Source: Turicibacter bilis (GTDB lineage: Bacteria; Bacillota_I; Bacilli_A; MOL361; Turicibacteraceae). From it: DNA of 64,000 nt. Shown in pieces: positions 43,089 to 53,740 of the stretch. The DNA is taken from the NCBI RefSeq assembly GCF_024499055.1, contig NZ_CP071249.1, positions 372,001-436,000 on the forward strand. Reading direction: 5' to 3'. The position numbers and the translations under genes were made by a program. Below the pieces are notes generated by a model. The model worked only from the letters and a program-made list of their open reading frames with translations. It did not search any database and had not been told where the DNA came from. Numbering within the stretch: the stretch's first letter is position 1; each line of letters opens with the position of its first letter.

Positions 43089-46000
43089 GTGAATTTAAAC
43101 CAAACTATGATTAAAAATCGAGCAGCTAACCCTGCTGTTTTTTCGCGTGCTCAATCTTTTTATAACAGTGGGGGAAAAATTCAATACTATGTAACTTACG
43201 ATCCAGTCGATCTCTATCAAATCTTTGCAGAAGTTGAAGATGATAACGAATTACATCATATTTTGATTAATTTAGATGAAAAGAGTAAAGTGATTCATGA
43301 TCAATGTGATTGCGGAACATTTTTATCAAACTTTGGTTCATGTAAGCATGTGATTGCGACACTGTTGAAGGTCTATGATGATCAAGTGCGTAATAAACTT
43401 GTTATTCACTCCACAGGAGATGAAGAAGAAGGCCTCATGGACGAGTTATTAGCGGCTTATGAATCACAATTAACAACAGAGATGAATTACGAGATGTATA
43501 CAAAAGATGTCATGATCTATCCAAAATTAATCATGAAATCACAACAAGAAGCCTCAGTTGAGGTCTCTGTCGGCATTCATCGTCCTTATGTTGTTCGCGA
43601 TATTTATAAGTTAGCCAGCGATATTTGGAATGAAAATGTCGTAAGCTATGGGAAAGAGCTTCAATTTAAACATGCGATTCAACATTTTGATGAGGGTTCA
43701 CGTCCATTTGCGAGCTTTATCTGTGAAATCGTCAAGGAATATGATATTTATGCAAAACAGCTTCCATTACTAGGGCCTGTGAAGTCAACTCGTACGTTAA
43801 TCTTGACCCCTAGTTGGTTTGATCGGTTTTATGACTTATATCAACGTCAAACGATTGCATGTGACATCGAGGATTTATCAAGTGAAATGATAACCCTCCA
43901 TCCCTATGAACCAGCGATTGAATTTCGATTAACACAAGAGGATGAAGACTATTATTTATCGCATAATCTCGGAGCTTTTAGAATGATTCAAGGGCAGAAA
44001 TACATGTATCTTCTTTGTGAACGAGAAGCCTATCGCTGTGGAAGTAAATTCATCGATCAAATGCTCCCAATCTTACAAACACTCATTCAGTCACCTCGTT
44101 TTGAGTTGCGTATGAATGAAGCTTATATGGGAAAATTTTTATCATTAGTCATGCCCAAAATTAAAAACTACATTCGGGACACATCTTTAGATGCGCTTTA
44201 TGAACGGTTTAAAGTTTATCCATTAGTGATTAAATTTTATTTAGACTCATTAAAACGAGGAAATATTGGATTGAATGTTCAATTTTGCTACGGTGATACG
44301 GTTATTCAGGCAAATGATCCGAATTCCTTTGAACACAGTACCTCTATTTTACGAGATGCAAACAAAGAAGCTCAAATCTTAGCTCTCTTAGAACAATACC
44401 AATTCCAAAAGCAATCTAATGGAACTTATCTTTTAGCGGAAGAAGAAGCGATTTATTCATTTTTACATGATGGAACAGCTGAATTAAAGCAGTTAGGAGA
44501 AGTTTATGCTTCTGAAACGTTTAAAGCGATTAAAATAAAAGAGCCTAAATCATTCTCAGTTGGTATTCGTTTGAAAAATGATTGGCTGAGCTTAAATTTT
44601 GAAGATTTAGAGTTTGGACCATCTGAGTATAAAAAGATTCTAGCCTCGTATCGTCAAAATAAGAAATATTTCCGTTTAAAAGATGGTTCATTCTTAAATT
44701 TAAAGAATGAGTATGTCGATACACTTGCTTCATTTGTAGATGATTTAAATCTAAATGATGACCAATTAGACGAGGAAGAAGTTTTAATTCCAAAATATCG
44801 AGCGCTGTACTTAGATCAATTAACCAAAATTAGTCAGTCCTTACATGTCGAACGCGATGTTTCCTTTAAATCGATGGTTCGTGAATTTAAACAGGTGGAA
44901 GATGCTGACTTTACCGTGCCAGTTAATCTTCAAAAAACACTTCGTCGTTATCAAAAAACAGGCTATCGATGGCTTAAAACGTTATCAAAATATCAAATGG
45001 GTGGAATTTTAGCTGATGATATGGGACTTGGAAAAACATTACAGGTCATTTCTGTTTTATTATCTGAGAAGGGTCAATCCAATAAATCATCATTCATTGT
45101 GGCACCAAGTTCGCTCATTTATAACTGGGAGAGTGAAATTCATAAATTTGCTCCTGGGTTAACAACTATGATTATTCATGGCGATCCAGCGACGAGAAGG
45201 CAACTCATTCAAGACAGTTCTAACGTTGATATCGTCATTACGTCATATGACTTAATACGTCGCGATGTGGAGAGTTATCAATCCCAAAGCTTTAGATACT
45301 GTATTTTAGATGAAGCACATTATATCAAGAACCATACGACGTTAAGTGCAAAAGCTGTGAAAAAAGTAAATAGTGAAATTAGATTTGCCTTAACTGGGAC
45401 CCCCATTGAAAATTCATTATCAGATTTATGGTCGATCTTTGATTTTATCTTACCAGGATACTTTGGAACATACGCACAGTTTAGGAAGAAGTATGAAGTG
45501 CCTATCATGAAGCAACAGAATCTGAATTTATTAAGTCGGATTCATCAACAAGTGGCTCCATTCATTTTACGACGCTTGAAAAAGGACGTCTTAAAAGAAT
45601 TACCTGAGAAGATTGAAACTAGTATGTACTGTGAAATGGATAAAACGCAACGTGACTTATATCACGCGATGGTTTATGAAATGAAAGAAGAAATGAATCA
45701 AGAGATTCAAGAGCAAGGCATTGAACGTAGCCGTATTAAAATCTTGGCACTGTTAATGCGCTTACGTCAAATTTGTTGTGATCCATCATTATATCTAGAA
45801 AACTATAAAGGGGAAAGCGCAAAATTAAAACTTTGCTTAGAATTAGTCGATGAATGTATTTCTACAGGCCATAAAGTGTTGATTTTCTCACAATTCACAT
45901 CGATGTTAGATATTTTATCTAAAGAATTAACGGCTAAAGAAATCAAACATTTAATGTTAACGGGTTCAACAAAAACGAATGAGCGTTTAGCATTAACGGA

Positions 46001-46340
46001 ACAGTTTAATTCAGATGATACCCCTGTCTTTTTAATCTCTTTAAAAGCGGGTGGAACGGGATTAAACTTAACCGGGGCAGACGTCGTCATCCATTATGAT
46101 CCATGGTGGAATATGAGTGCTCAAAATCAAGCAACAGACCGTGCACATCGTCTCGGTCAAGAAAAAACGGTTCAAGTATTTAAACTCTTCGTTAAAAATA
46201 CAATTGAAGAGAAAATTGAACGTCTTCAACAGCGAAAACGTGATTTAACTGAAGCAATCGTTCAAGAAGGAGAAACCTTTATTACTCAATTAAGTAGTGA
46301 AGAGTTAACCGCACTTTTTGAAAGTGATGATGATTTTTAA
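43089..46340 (+). CDS. SNF2-family helicase with SWIM zinc finger
   Basis: About 1083 residues. The N-terminus has a SWIM zinc finger (C73, C75, C85, H87) and an uncharacterised central region up to about 620, followed by an SNF2/Rad54-type ATPase: LRRYQKTGYRWL, Walker A DDMGLGKT (about 644-650), DEAH (741), FALTGTPIENSLSDLWSIFDF, LRRLKKDVLKELPEK, then the second lobe with LIFSQFTSML, LISLKAGGTGLNLTGADVVIHYDPWWN and RAHRLGQ. It is a DNA translocase that should remodel protein-DNA complexes. GTG 43089, ten bases after AGGAG (43074-43078), is the best start; GTGs at 43065 and 43080 are also in frame. Confidence 0.9.
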   Translation: MNLNQTMIKNRAANPAVFSRAQSFYNSGGKIQYYVTYDPVDLYQIFAEVEDDNELHHILINLDEKSKVIHDQCDCGTFLSNFGSCKHVIATLLKVYDDQVRNKLVIHSTGDEEEGLMDELLAAYESQLTTEMNYEMYTKDVMIYPKLIMKSQQEASVEVSVGIHRPYVVRDIYKLASDIWNENVVSYGKELQFKHAIQHFDEGSRPFASFICEIVKEYDIYAKQLPLLGPVKSTRTLILTPSWFDRFYDLYQRQTIACDIEDLSSEMITLHPYEPAIEFRLTQEDEDYYLSHNLGAFRMIQGQKYMYLLCEREAYRCGSKFIDQMLPILQTLIQSPRFELRMNEAYMGKFLSLVMPKIKNYIRDTSLDALYERFKVYPLVIKFYLDSLKRGNIGLNVQFCYGDTVIQANDPNSFEHSTSILRDANKEAQILALLEQYQFQKQSNGTYLLAEEEAIYSFLHDGTAELKQLGEVYASETFKAIKIKEPKSFSVGIRLKNDWLSLNFEDLEFGPSEYKKILASYRQNKKYFRLKDGSFLNLKNEYVDTLASFVDDLNLNDDQLDEEEVLIPKYRALYLDQLTKISQSLHVERDVSFKSMVREFKQVEDADFTVPVNLQKTLRRYQKTGYRWLKTLSKYQMGGILADDMGLGKTLQVISVLLSEKGQSNKSSFIVAPSSLIYNWESEIHKFAPGLTTMIIHGDPATRRQLIQDSSNVDIVITSYDLIRRDVESYQSQSFRYCILDEAHYIKNHTTLSAKAVKKVNSEIRFALTGTPIENSLSDLWSIFDFILPGYFGTYAQFRKKYEVPIMKQQNLNLLSRIHQQVAPFILRRLKKDVLKELPEKIETSMYCEMDKTQRDLYHAMVYEMKEEMNQEIQEQGIERSRIKILALLMRLRQICCDPSLYLENYKGESAKLKLCLELVDECISTGHKVLIFSQFTSMLDILSKELTAKEIKHLMLTGSTKTNERLALTEQFNSDDTPVFLISLKAGGTGLNLTGADVVIHYDPWWNMSAQNQATDRAHRLGQEKTVQVFKLFVKNTIEEKIERLQQRKRDLTEAIVQEGETFITQLSSEELTALFESDDDF

Positions 46341-46369
46341 TTGACAAAGTGAGATGCTTTTCATACAAT
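46341..46369 (+). promoter_or_regulatory. Strong promoter of trpS leader
   Basis: TTGACA at 46341-46346 and TACAAT at 46364-46369 with a 17-bp spacer directly after the SNF2 stop. Confidence 0.85.
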
Positions 46370-46375
46370 GATAAT

Positions 46376-46618
46376 AAATAATAAACCTTTGATTGAGAAA
46401 TAGTAGTTTAAGTGTCATTTTAAAGAGAGTCGATGGGTGGTGTGAATCGATAAATGTCTTAAATGAATGGGCTCATGAGTGGAACCTGAATAAAAAGAGT
46501 AAGGAACCCGGTAAACTCCCGTTATGAGTATGAAGTGGAATAAACAAGGATTTATTCTATTGAGGTGGTACCGCGGTTTTTATCGTCCTCTATCGATTGA
46601 GATAGAGGACGTTTTTTT
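46376..46618 (+). ncRNA. T-box leader, specifier TGG (tryptophan)
   Basis: A T-box riboswitch in front of trpS. AGTA (46402-46405) opens the specifier loop; TTTAAG (46407-46412) pairs with CTTAAA (46458-46463), then GAA (46465-46467) and the specifier TGG (46468-46470), reading tryptophan. The T-box sequence GGTGGTACCGCGG is at 46564-46576. The terminator GTCCTCTATC/GATAGAGGAC (46585-46610) is followed by T7. Uncharged tRNA-Trp should prevent termination and raise TrpS. Confidence 0.92.
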
Positions 46619-46643
46619 ATTTAGATAAACAATAAAAGGATGA

Positions 46644-47669
<1,026 letters not shown>

Positions 47670-47680
47670 TCATTTAGAAC

Positions 47681-47710
47681 GGATAGCTCAGAAAAGCTAT
47701 CCTTTTTCTT
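47681..47710 (+). terminator. Intrinsic terminator of trpS
   Basis: GGATAGCT pairs with AGCTATCC and is followed by TTTTTCTT. Confidence 0.85.
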
Positions 47711-47813
47711 TGATTGAGTAATCTATTAAGCACGTTTCTTAGCAACTTTTTCCGTCGAACATTCGGACTTAAGGACAGTTTAGTTCTATTATTGAACATT
47801 ACTGGGGAAAGCG

Positions 47814-47843
47814 TTGACAAGGTATGGCAATTTCAAATAAAAT
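47814..47843 (+). promoter_or_regulatory. Promoter of DJ-1-like gene
   Basis: TTGACA at 47814-47819 and TAAAAT at 47838-47843 with an 18-bp spacer, about 40 bp before the ATG. Confidence 0.7.
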
Positions 47844-47885
47844 GAGAATAACTTGAACGCAAGATGAGTTAGATGGGGGCTAAAT

Positions 47886-48464
47886 ATGGGGAAAGTTTTG
47901 GTTTTTTTATTTGATGGGATGACAGATTATGAAATTACGTTTATTTGTCATGTCTTACATTCAGATGCAGGGAAAGATATTATAACGGTCGCTTATGAGG
48001 ATCGTGTCGTCAAAGCACAATCAGGCTTCAACTTTGAACCTGACTGTACCCTTGCGGAAGTCGTTGATTTAGATACTGAGGGACTTATATTATGTGGGGG
48101 GCGAGAGGTTGATATTAAACCTTCACTAGTTAAATTAATTCAACGCTATCATGGTGAGCGAAAACTATTAGCAGCGATTGGAACAGCTGGAACCATCATG
48201 TTAGCTAAATCAGGTGTCTTAGATGAAGCGACTTATACAACACCTTTAACGCAGTGGTCAACGAAATACCAATATGTCTATGGAATCCAAGATCCATTCC
48301 CGCGCGATAATTGTATTGAAAAGCGACTCGTACGTGACAGACATATTATCACGGCACAAAGCATTGCTTTTTTAGATTTCACATTAGAAATTTGTGCTTG
48401 GTTTAAATTATTTCAAAACCATCAAGAGAAGCATGCATTTGCGAAGTTGATTAAAGGAGCATAA
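47886..48464 (+). CDS. DJ-1/PfpI-superfamily protein lacking the nucleophilic cysteine
   Basis: A 192-residue DJ-1/PfpI fold. VLVFLFDGMTDYEITFICHVL with the EIT/E motif near residue 18 and LILCGGREVD near 75 fit the family. At the nucleophile elbow the sequence is LLAAIGTAGTIMLAKSG, with Gly at about residue 99 where active members carry Cys (AAIC-x-G). The general fold is therefore kept but protease or glyoxalase chemistry through that cysteine is impossible. GATGGGGG precedes the ATG. It may act in binding only. Own promoter and terminator. Confidence 0.8.
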   Translation: MGKVLVFLFDGMTDYEITFICHVLHSDAGKDIITVAYEDRVVKAQSGFNFEPDCTLAEVVDLDTEGLILCGGREVDIKPSLVKLIQRYHGERKLLAAIGTAGTIMLAKSGVLDEATYTTPLTQWSTKYQYVYGIQDPFPRDNCIEKRLVRDRHIITAQSIAFLDFTLEICAWFKLFQNHQEKHAFAKLIKGA

Positions 48465-48507
48465 AAAAAGGTTAACTCTGACATTGGAGTTAACCTTTTT
48501 TTATATA
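48463..48507. terminator. Bidirectional intrinsic terminator
   Basis: AAAAAAAGGTTAACTC and its complement GAGTTAACCTTTTTTT enclose a short loop between convergent genes. Confidence 0.9.
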
Positions 48508-48947
48508 TTTAAGGGTTTTAATTCACCATGAATAATGATTTGTTCTTCTTTTATATATGATTCAATTCCTTTATATGAGCTTGGATAAAAATCCTCAAAT
48601 TCGATTAATCTCATAAATAAATGTGAGGAATCATTCATAAAAGCGATTTGTGAATCGATCATGTCTTGTAATGATTGGAACACAGTTTTCATCTGAACTG
48701 ATGAAAAAGATTGGGTAAATTGTAAAACGACGTGTTTAATTTCTTCTTTTATATATTTAACATGTTGCATTAATGTCATGTCTTGAGTTAGGCTTAATGG
48801 TTCGATGGTTTCATTAAGGTTCATTTGGCTTTGTATGTTCATGATTGGCGTCACTTCTGAAGATGCAACCACGTTTGGTGTCTCATGACACCCAATCAGT
48901 AAAACAGTACTTGCAAAAGCTGCAAATATCATTTGTTGTAGTCTCAT
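48501..48947 (-). CDS. Predicted lipoprotein
   Basis: About 148 residues, exported. The minus-strand GGAGGTC lies just before the methionine at 48947 (MRLQQMIFAAFAS), which I take as the start rather than the one at 48959. The lipobox LLIGC puts the lipidated cysteine at residue 20, so the protein should be tethered to the outer face of the membrane. The mature part is mostly helical with no motif I recognise. Convergent with the DJ-1-like gene. Confidence 0.75.
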   Translation of the reverse strand: MRLQQMIFAAFASTVLLIGCHETPNVVASSEVTPIMNIQSQMNLNETIEPLSLTQDMTLMQHVKYIKEEIKHVVLQFTQSFSSVQMKTVFQSLQDMIDSQIAFMNDSSHLFMRLIEFEDFYPSSYKGIESYIKEEQIIIHGELKPLNI

Positions 48948-49149
48948 ATTGACCTCCATTGCTACACTTTTTGGCGAACGTTATTTAATTTAACACAAGA
49001 TTTTTACAATGTAAATAATGAAAACCTAAAAAATGATAAAAACCGACCTTTAAAAACGCTTTTTATGTTACTTTATCCCATTTTATAATGAGGATGAGTT
49101 TAAAGGAACGTTTGATTTTAAAAAGATAGTAAAACAATTTTCAAAGTTA

Positions 49150-49178
49150 CTGATATTTCGTATAAAGCATGCTACAAT
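49150..49178 (+). promoter_or_regulatory. Promoter of citrate-branch operon
   Basis: CTGATA at 49150-49155 and TACAAT at 49173-49178 with a 17-bp spacer; start of transcription near 49185, leaving a leader of about 57 nt. Confidence 0.6.
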
Positions 49179-49241
49179 ACCATTAATTGGTAAAAGTTGT
49201 GTTTTTGGTATAAGTCAGTCATAGATAGGGGGATGAGTTTG

Positions 49242-50615
49242 ATGATTAAATTTAATAACCGAACGAATTTAATGGAAGCGATTGAATTTAATTATTTATT
49301 AAATGATGTTAAAGATCCAAATCTTTATCGCGATGTTTATCCGTATGATGAAATTCCAAAGGTGACATTTAATCATACGCGGGTTCCTATACGTATGCCA
49401 GATGATATCTTTATAACAGATACATCATTTAGAGATGGACAACAATCACGCGCACCCTATACCGTTGATCAAATGGTAACACTGTATGAAATGCTACATC
49501 GTCTTGGTGGACCACAAGGAAAGATTCGTCAAAGTGAGTTTTTCTTATATTCGAAAAAAGATCGAGAAGCCGTCTATCGATGTTTAGAATTAGATTATGA
49601 ATTTCCAGAAATCACAGCATGGATTCGTGCGAATAAGGATGATTTTCAATTAGTTCATGAGATGGGATTAAAAGAAACGGGTATTTTAGTCTCTTGCTCG
49701 GATTATCATATTTTTAAAAAATTAAAGATGACACGTAAAGAAGCTTTTGATCATTATTTAGGCATCGTTAAACAAGCGTTAGAAGTTGGTATCATTCCAA
49801 GATGTCACCTCGAAGATATTACCCGTGCTGATTTTTATGGATTCGTAGTCCCATTCGCTATGGCGCTGAAATCATTAAGTAACGAAAGTGGTGTTCCTAT
49901 TAAGGTGAGAGCTTGCGATACGATGGGATATGGGGTTACTTATCCAGGAGCGGCTTTACCACGCTCGGTTCAAGGAATTATTTTTGGACTTAATCATCAT
50001 GCTCAAATTCCAAGTGAACAAATTGAGTGGCATGGGCATAATGACTTTTATAAAGCCGTTAATAACTCATCGAATGCTTGGTTATATGGAGCTAGTGGCG
50101 TTAATTGTACGATGCTTGGGATTGGAGAACGAACTGGAAATACGCCTCTGGAAGCGATGGTGTTTGAGTATGCCCAGCTGAAAGGAACACTAGATGGCAT
50201 GGATCCTACTGTCATTACAGAGATTGCTTCTTATTATGAGCATGAAATTGGTTATAAAGTGGCGTCTAATACTCCTTTTGTTGGAAAAAACTTCAATGTG
50301 ACTCGTGCCGGTATTCATGCCGACGGCCTCTTAAAAAATGAAGAAATTTATAATATTTTTGATACGGATAAATTTTTAAATCGTCCAACCCTTGTCTCGA
50401 TTTCTGCTCATTCAGGATTAGCTGGAATTGCTCATTGGGTGAATAGCTATTATCAGTTAAAAGAAGAGGAGGCTGTAGATAAAAACTCAGCACTCGTCTG
50501 TCGATTAAAAAGATTTGTGGATCAGGAATTTGAACAAGGTCGAATTGGAATTATGTCAGATGAAGAGTTAGCCAATTATGTCGAGTTTTTAAAATCTAAT
50601 GGGGGCGTTTTATAA
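49242..50615 (+). CDS. Probable (Re)-citrate synthase (HMGL-like, LeuA/homocitrate synthase family)
   Basis: About 457 residues of the HMG-CoA-lyase-like (DRE-TIM) family. IFITDTSFRDGQQSRAPY near residue 58 is the R-D-G-Q motif, and EWHGHNDFYKAVNNSSNAWLYGASGVNCTMLGIGERTGNTPLEAMV carries the metal-binding HGHN. It lacks a clear LeuA C-terminal regulatory domain. The family with this start and length includes the Clostridium kluyveri (Re)-citrate synthase, commonly mislabelled isopropylmalate synthase; adjacent aconitase and isocitrate dehydrogenase genes make citrate synthesis the best call. ATG 49242 is nine bases after AGGGGG (49227-49232); an upstream TTG/ATG is possible. Confidence 0.75.
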   Translation: MIKFNNRTNLMEAIEFNYLLNDVKDPNLYRDVYPYDEIPKVTFNHTRVPIRMPDDIFITDTSFRDGQQSRAPYTVDQMVTLYEMLHRLGGPQGKIRQSEFFLYSKKDREAVYRCLELDYEFPEITAWIRANKDDFQLVHEMGLKETGILVSCSDYHIFKKLKMTRKEAFDHYLGIVKQALEVGIIPRCHLEDITRADFYGFVVPFAMALKSLSNESGVPIKVRACDTMGYGVTYPGAALPRSVQGIIFGLNHHAQIPSEQIEWHGHNDFYKAVNNSSNAWLYGASGVNCTMLGIGERTGNTPLEAMVFEYAQLKGTLDGMDPTVITEIASYYEHEIGYKVASNTPFVGKNFNVTRAGIHADGLLKNEEIYNIFDTDKFLNRPTLVSISAHSGLAGIAHWVNSYYQLKEEEAVDKNSALVCRLKRFVDQEFEQGRIGIMSDEELANYVEFLKSNGGVL

Positions 50616-52543
50616 TGGGATTAACATTATCACAAAAAATTATTCAAAAACACCTGCTTCATGGAGAGATGAAAGCAGGAGAAGAAATTGCAATCAGCAT
50701 TGATCAGACGTTAACACAGGACTCAACAGGAACAATGGCTTATTTGCAATTAGAAGCCATGAATATTGATCAAATCAAAACTAAACGCTCAGTTGCCTAT
50801 ATCGATCATAATATGTTACAAGTTGGTTTTGAAAATGCAGACGATCACAAATATATTCAAACGGTCGCTAATAAATATGGGATTTATTTTTCAAAGCCTG
50901 GCAACGGGATCTGTCATCAAGTTCATCTTGAACGATTTGGAGTACCTGGACAAACGTTAATTGGGAGTGATTCACATACGCCAACGTGTGGGGGGCTTGG
51001 CATGTTAGCCATTGGGGCAGGTGGTTTAGATGTTGCACTTGCTATGGCAGGTCAACCGTACTATTTAAAGATGCCCAAGATGGTTCAAATCAAACTAACT
51101 GGGGCACTAAGAACGGGTGTCTCATCTAAAGATATTATTTTAGAAGTTTTACGTCTGCTAAGTGTCAAAGGTGGCGTTGGTAAAATTATCGAATACAGTG
51201 GAGAAGGGGTAAAGACATTAACGGTTCCGGAACGTGCAACGATGACTAATATGGGAGCAGAACTTGGAGCTACGACATCTATTTTCCCAAGTGATGAGCA
51301 AACATACGCCTTTTTAAAGGCTCAACAACGTGAACAAGACTTTACACCATTAGTTGCAGATGAGGATGCTGATTATGATGAATGTTATGAAATTCATTTA
51401 GATGAATTAGAGCCACTTGTGGCCAAACCTCATTCACCAGATGCCGTTTCAACCGTCAAAGAAGTAGGAGCCATAAAAGTCGATCAAGTGGCCATTGGGT
51501 CTTGTACGAATGGCTCTTATCTTGATTTAATGAAAGTCGCTGCTATTTTAAAAGGGAAAAGAGTGCATCCAGATGTCAGTCTGGTCATCTCACCAGGGTC
51601 AAAACAAGTATTAACGATGTTAGCTCAAAATGGAGCATTGGCAGATTTAATTGCTAGTGGGGCGCGAATTTTAGAATCTGGATGCGGTCCATGCATTGGA
51701 ATGGGACAAGCTCCTGCCAGTCATGCCGTGAGTTTACGAACATTTAACCGTAATTTTTATGGACGATGTGGGACGTTATCCGCACAAGTTTATTTATGTT
51801 CACCTGAAACAGCAGCTTATTCCGCAATTAGTGGGACATTAGTTAGTCCATTGCAAGCAACAACGTTTGAGCACCCTTCATTCCCTCATCAGTTTGAAGT
51901 GTTAGATAATAGTATTATTTTACCAAACGAACTAAAACAAGACGTCGTTCGAGGACCTAATATTAAATCGTTCCCATTAAATGAGGCACTTAAAAAGGAT
52001 TTAGAAGCCTCGGTGTTATTGAAAGTAGAAGATAACATTACCACTGATCATATCATGCCATCAAATGCTAAGCTTCTCCCTTATCGCTCAAACATCCCAT
52101 ATTTATCGAACCATTGCTTTGAAACGATTGATTCTACTTTTTCTTCACGCGCCAAACAGGCGAAGCAAGGCTTTATTGTTGGAGGAGAAAATTATGGACA
52201 AGGTTCCTCACGTGAACATGCGGCACTTGTTCCACTGTATTTAGGAATCAAAGCTGTTTTTGCTAAGTCATTTGCACGCATCCATCGCTCAAATTTAATT
52301 AACTCAGGAATCCTTCCTTTTGAATTTGAACAGTCTTCAGATTATGATTTGATTGAAGAAGGAGATCGATTATCAATCAAAAATTTAAAAGAGGCCATTG
52401 AATTGAATCAAACACAGCTTACAGTGACAAATCAGAGTAAACAAAGCACGTTTACCGTTCATTTACCATTAAGTCCTCGTGAAAAAGAGGCGATTCTAGC
52501 AGGTGGGATCATTAATTTAATTCGTCAAAGGGAGGAAGCTTAA
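50615..52543 (+). CDS. Aconitate hydratase (TIGR01342 type)
   Basis: A 642-residue aconitase: the 4Fe-4S ligands appear as GSCTNGS and SGCGPCIGMGQAP, and the C-terminal swivel domain has ENYGQGSSREHAAL. The N-terminus LSQKIIQKHLL and IDHNMLQVGFENADDH follow the aconitase pattern of about 640 residues (not the 850-900 residue AcnA/B). It isomerises citrate to isocitrate. Its ATG overlaps the stop of the previous gene by one base (TAATG), and its own stop overlaps the next start in the same way, so the three genes form one operon. Confidence 0.9.
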   Translation: MGLTLSQKIIQKHLLHGEMKAGEEIAISIDQTLTQDSTGTMAYLQLEAMNIDQIKTKRSVAYIDHNMLQVGFENADDHKYIQTVANKYGIYFSKPGNGICHQVHLERFGVPGQTLIGSDSHTPTCGGLGMLAIGAGGLDVALAMAGQPYYLKMPKMVQIKLTGALRTGVSSKDIILEVLRLLSVKGGVGKIIEYSGEGVKTLTVPERATMTNMGAELGATTSIFPSDEQTYAFLKAQQREQDFTPLVADEDADYDECYEIHLDELEPLVAKPHSPDAVSTVKEVGAIKVDQVAIGSCTNGSYLDLMKVAAILKGKRVHPDVSLVISPGSKQVLTMLAQNGALADLIASGARILESGCGPCIGMGQAPASHAVSLRTFNRNFYGRCGTLSAQVYLCSPETAAYSAISGTLVSPLQATTFEHPSFPHQFEVLDNSIILPNELKQDVVRGPNIKSFPLNEALKKDLEASVLLKVEDNITTDHIMPSNAKLLPYRSNIPYLSNHCFETIDSTFSSRAKQAKQGFIVGGENYGQGSSREHAALVPLYLGIKAVFAKSFARIHRSNLINSGILPFEFEQSSDYDLIEEGDRLSIKNLKEAIELNQTQLTVTNQSKQSTFTVHLPLSPREKEAILAGGIINLIRQREEA

Positions 52544-53550
52544 TGAGAACAGTCACATTAATTCCAGGGGATGGGATTGGACCAGAAATTAGTCAATCTG
52601 TCGTCAAAATCTTTGAAGCTGCCAAGGTTCCGATTAAATTTGAAATCGTTGAAGCGGGAGCGAAAGTGATGGATCAAGAAAACACTCCACTGCCACAGGG
52701 GGTCTTAGATTCTATTCAAAAAAACAAAGTCGCGCTCAAAGGACCTATTACAACGCCGATTGGATCAGGATTTCGTAGTGTTAATGTAGCCTTACGACAA
52801 TATTTTGATTTATACGCCAATGTACGTCCTGTTAAAAGTATTAAAGGGGTTCCTTCCCGTTATGAGGAGGTTGACTTAATTATTGTTCGTGAAAATACAG
52901 AAGATTTATATGCTGGAATTGAACATAAAATCGGAGAGGTAGCGGCTGAAAGTATTAAGGTCATCACGAAAAAAGCAAGTGATCGCATCGCGAAGTATGC
53001 TTTTACACTCGCAAATCAACAACAACGTGAAAAAGTAACGGCTGTTCATAAAGCGAACATTATGAAACTAAGTGATGGTTTATTCTTAGATTGTGTTCGT
53101 GACATTCGTGAACAATATCCTGACATTGAATATGATGAACAAATTGTAGATGCGATGTGTATGAATTTAGTCTTGCATCCTGAATCCTCAGATGTTTTAG
53201 TGATGGGGAATTTATATGGCGATATTTTATCTGATTTATGTGCCGGATTTGTAGGTGGACTTGGATTAATTCCGGGCGCAAATATTGGAGAAGAGATTGC
53301 CATTTTTGAAGCTGTTCATGGTAGTGCACCGAGCATTGCCGGCTGTAATCAGGCCAATCCAACAGCTTTGATTCAATCTGCAATCATGATGCTTCGACAT
53401 TTAAACCTTCTAAATGAAGCCAATCGCATTGAGGCCGCCCTTTATGCGGTATATGAGCAAGGGCATGACTTAACCAAGGACTTAGGTGGAACAGCGACAA
53501 CGACACAGTTTACTGATGCGCTCATTGCTAAATTACTGAATAATCGATAG
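52543..53550 (+). CDS. Isocitrate dehydrogenase (probable NAD type)
   Basis: A 335-residue beta-decarboxylating dehydrogenase. LIPGDGIGPEI starts the family; GSGFRSVNVALRQYFDLYANVRPV is the isocitrate signature (S-x-N-x-x-LR) rather than isopropylmalate; NLYGDILSDLCAGFVGGLGLIPG is the metal site. The coenzyme loop reads HGSAPSIAGCNQANPTA, with an S in place of the usual D or K, which speaks against NADP specificity. It oxidises isocitrate to 2-oxoglutarate. Gene order makes a citrate to 2-oxoglutarate route for glutamate synthesis. Ends at a terminator. Confidence 0.87.
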   Translation: MRTVTLIPGDGIGPEISQSVVKIFEAAKVPIKFEIVEAGAKVMDQENTPLPQGVLDSIQKNKVALKGPITTPIGSGFRSVNVALRQYFDLYANVRPVKSIKGVPSRYEEVDLIIVRENTEDLYAGIEHKIGEVAAESIKVITKKASDRIAKYAFTLANQQQREKVTAVHKANIMKLSDGLFLDCVRDIREQYPDIEYDEQIVDAMCMNLVLHPESSDVLVMGNLYGDILSDLCAGFVGGLGLIPGANIGEEIAIFEAVHGSAPSIAGCNQANPTALIQSAIMMLRHLNLLNEANRIEAALYAVYEQGHDLTKDLGGTATTTQFTDALIAKLLNNR

Positions 53551-53573
53551 AACGGGCTTCCGTTCTTTTTTTG
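53549..53573 (+). terminator. Intrinsic terminator of the citrate operon
   Basis: AGAACGG pairs with CCGTTCT around GCTT, overlapping the stop codon, and is followed by T7. Confidence 0.85.
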
Positions 53574-53740
53574 TTTTCCTTTGACAGAAGAAATGAGAAT
53601 GTGACGGACTGAGACAACTTCCTCTCTATTTAAAGACGTTTAATGAATGATTTTTTTATCGAAGAATGAGTAATATCAAATGCTACCACCCGTCATGCGA
53701 TATAATAAGTCATATTAACTAGGCGAAATGGAGGATTCAT

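Noticed and set aside
48948..49149. Possible small gene upstream of the citrate operon
   Set aside because: No frame with a proper ribosome site of useful length on either strand; only AT-rich promoter DNA.
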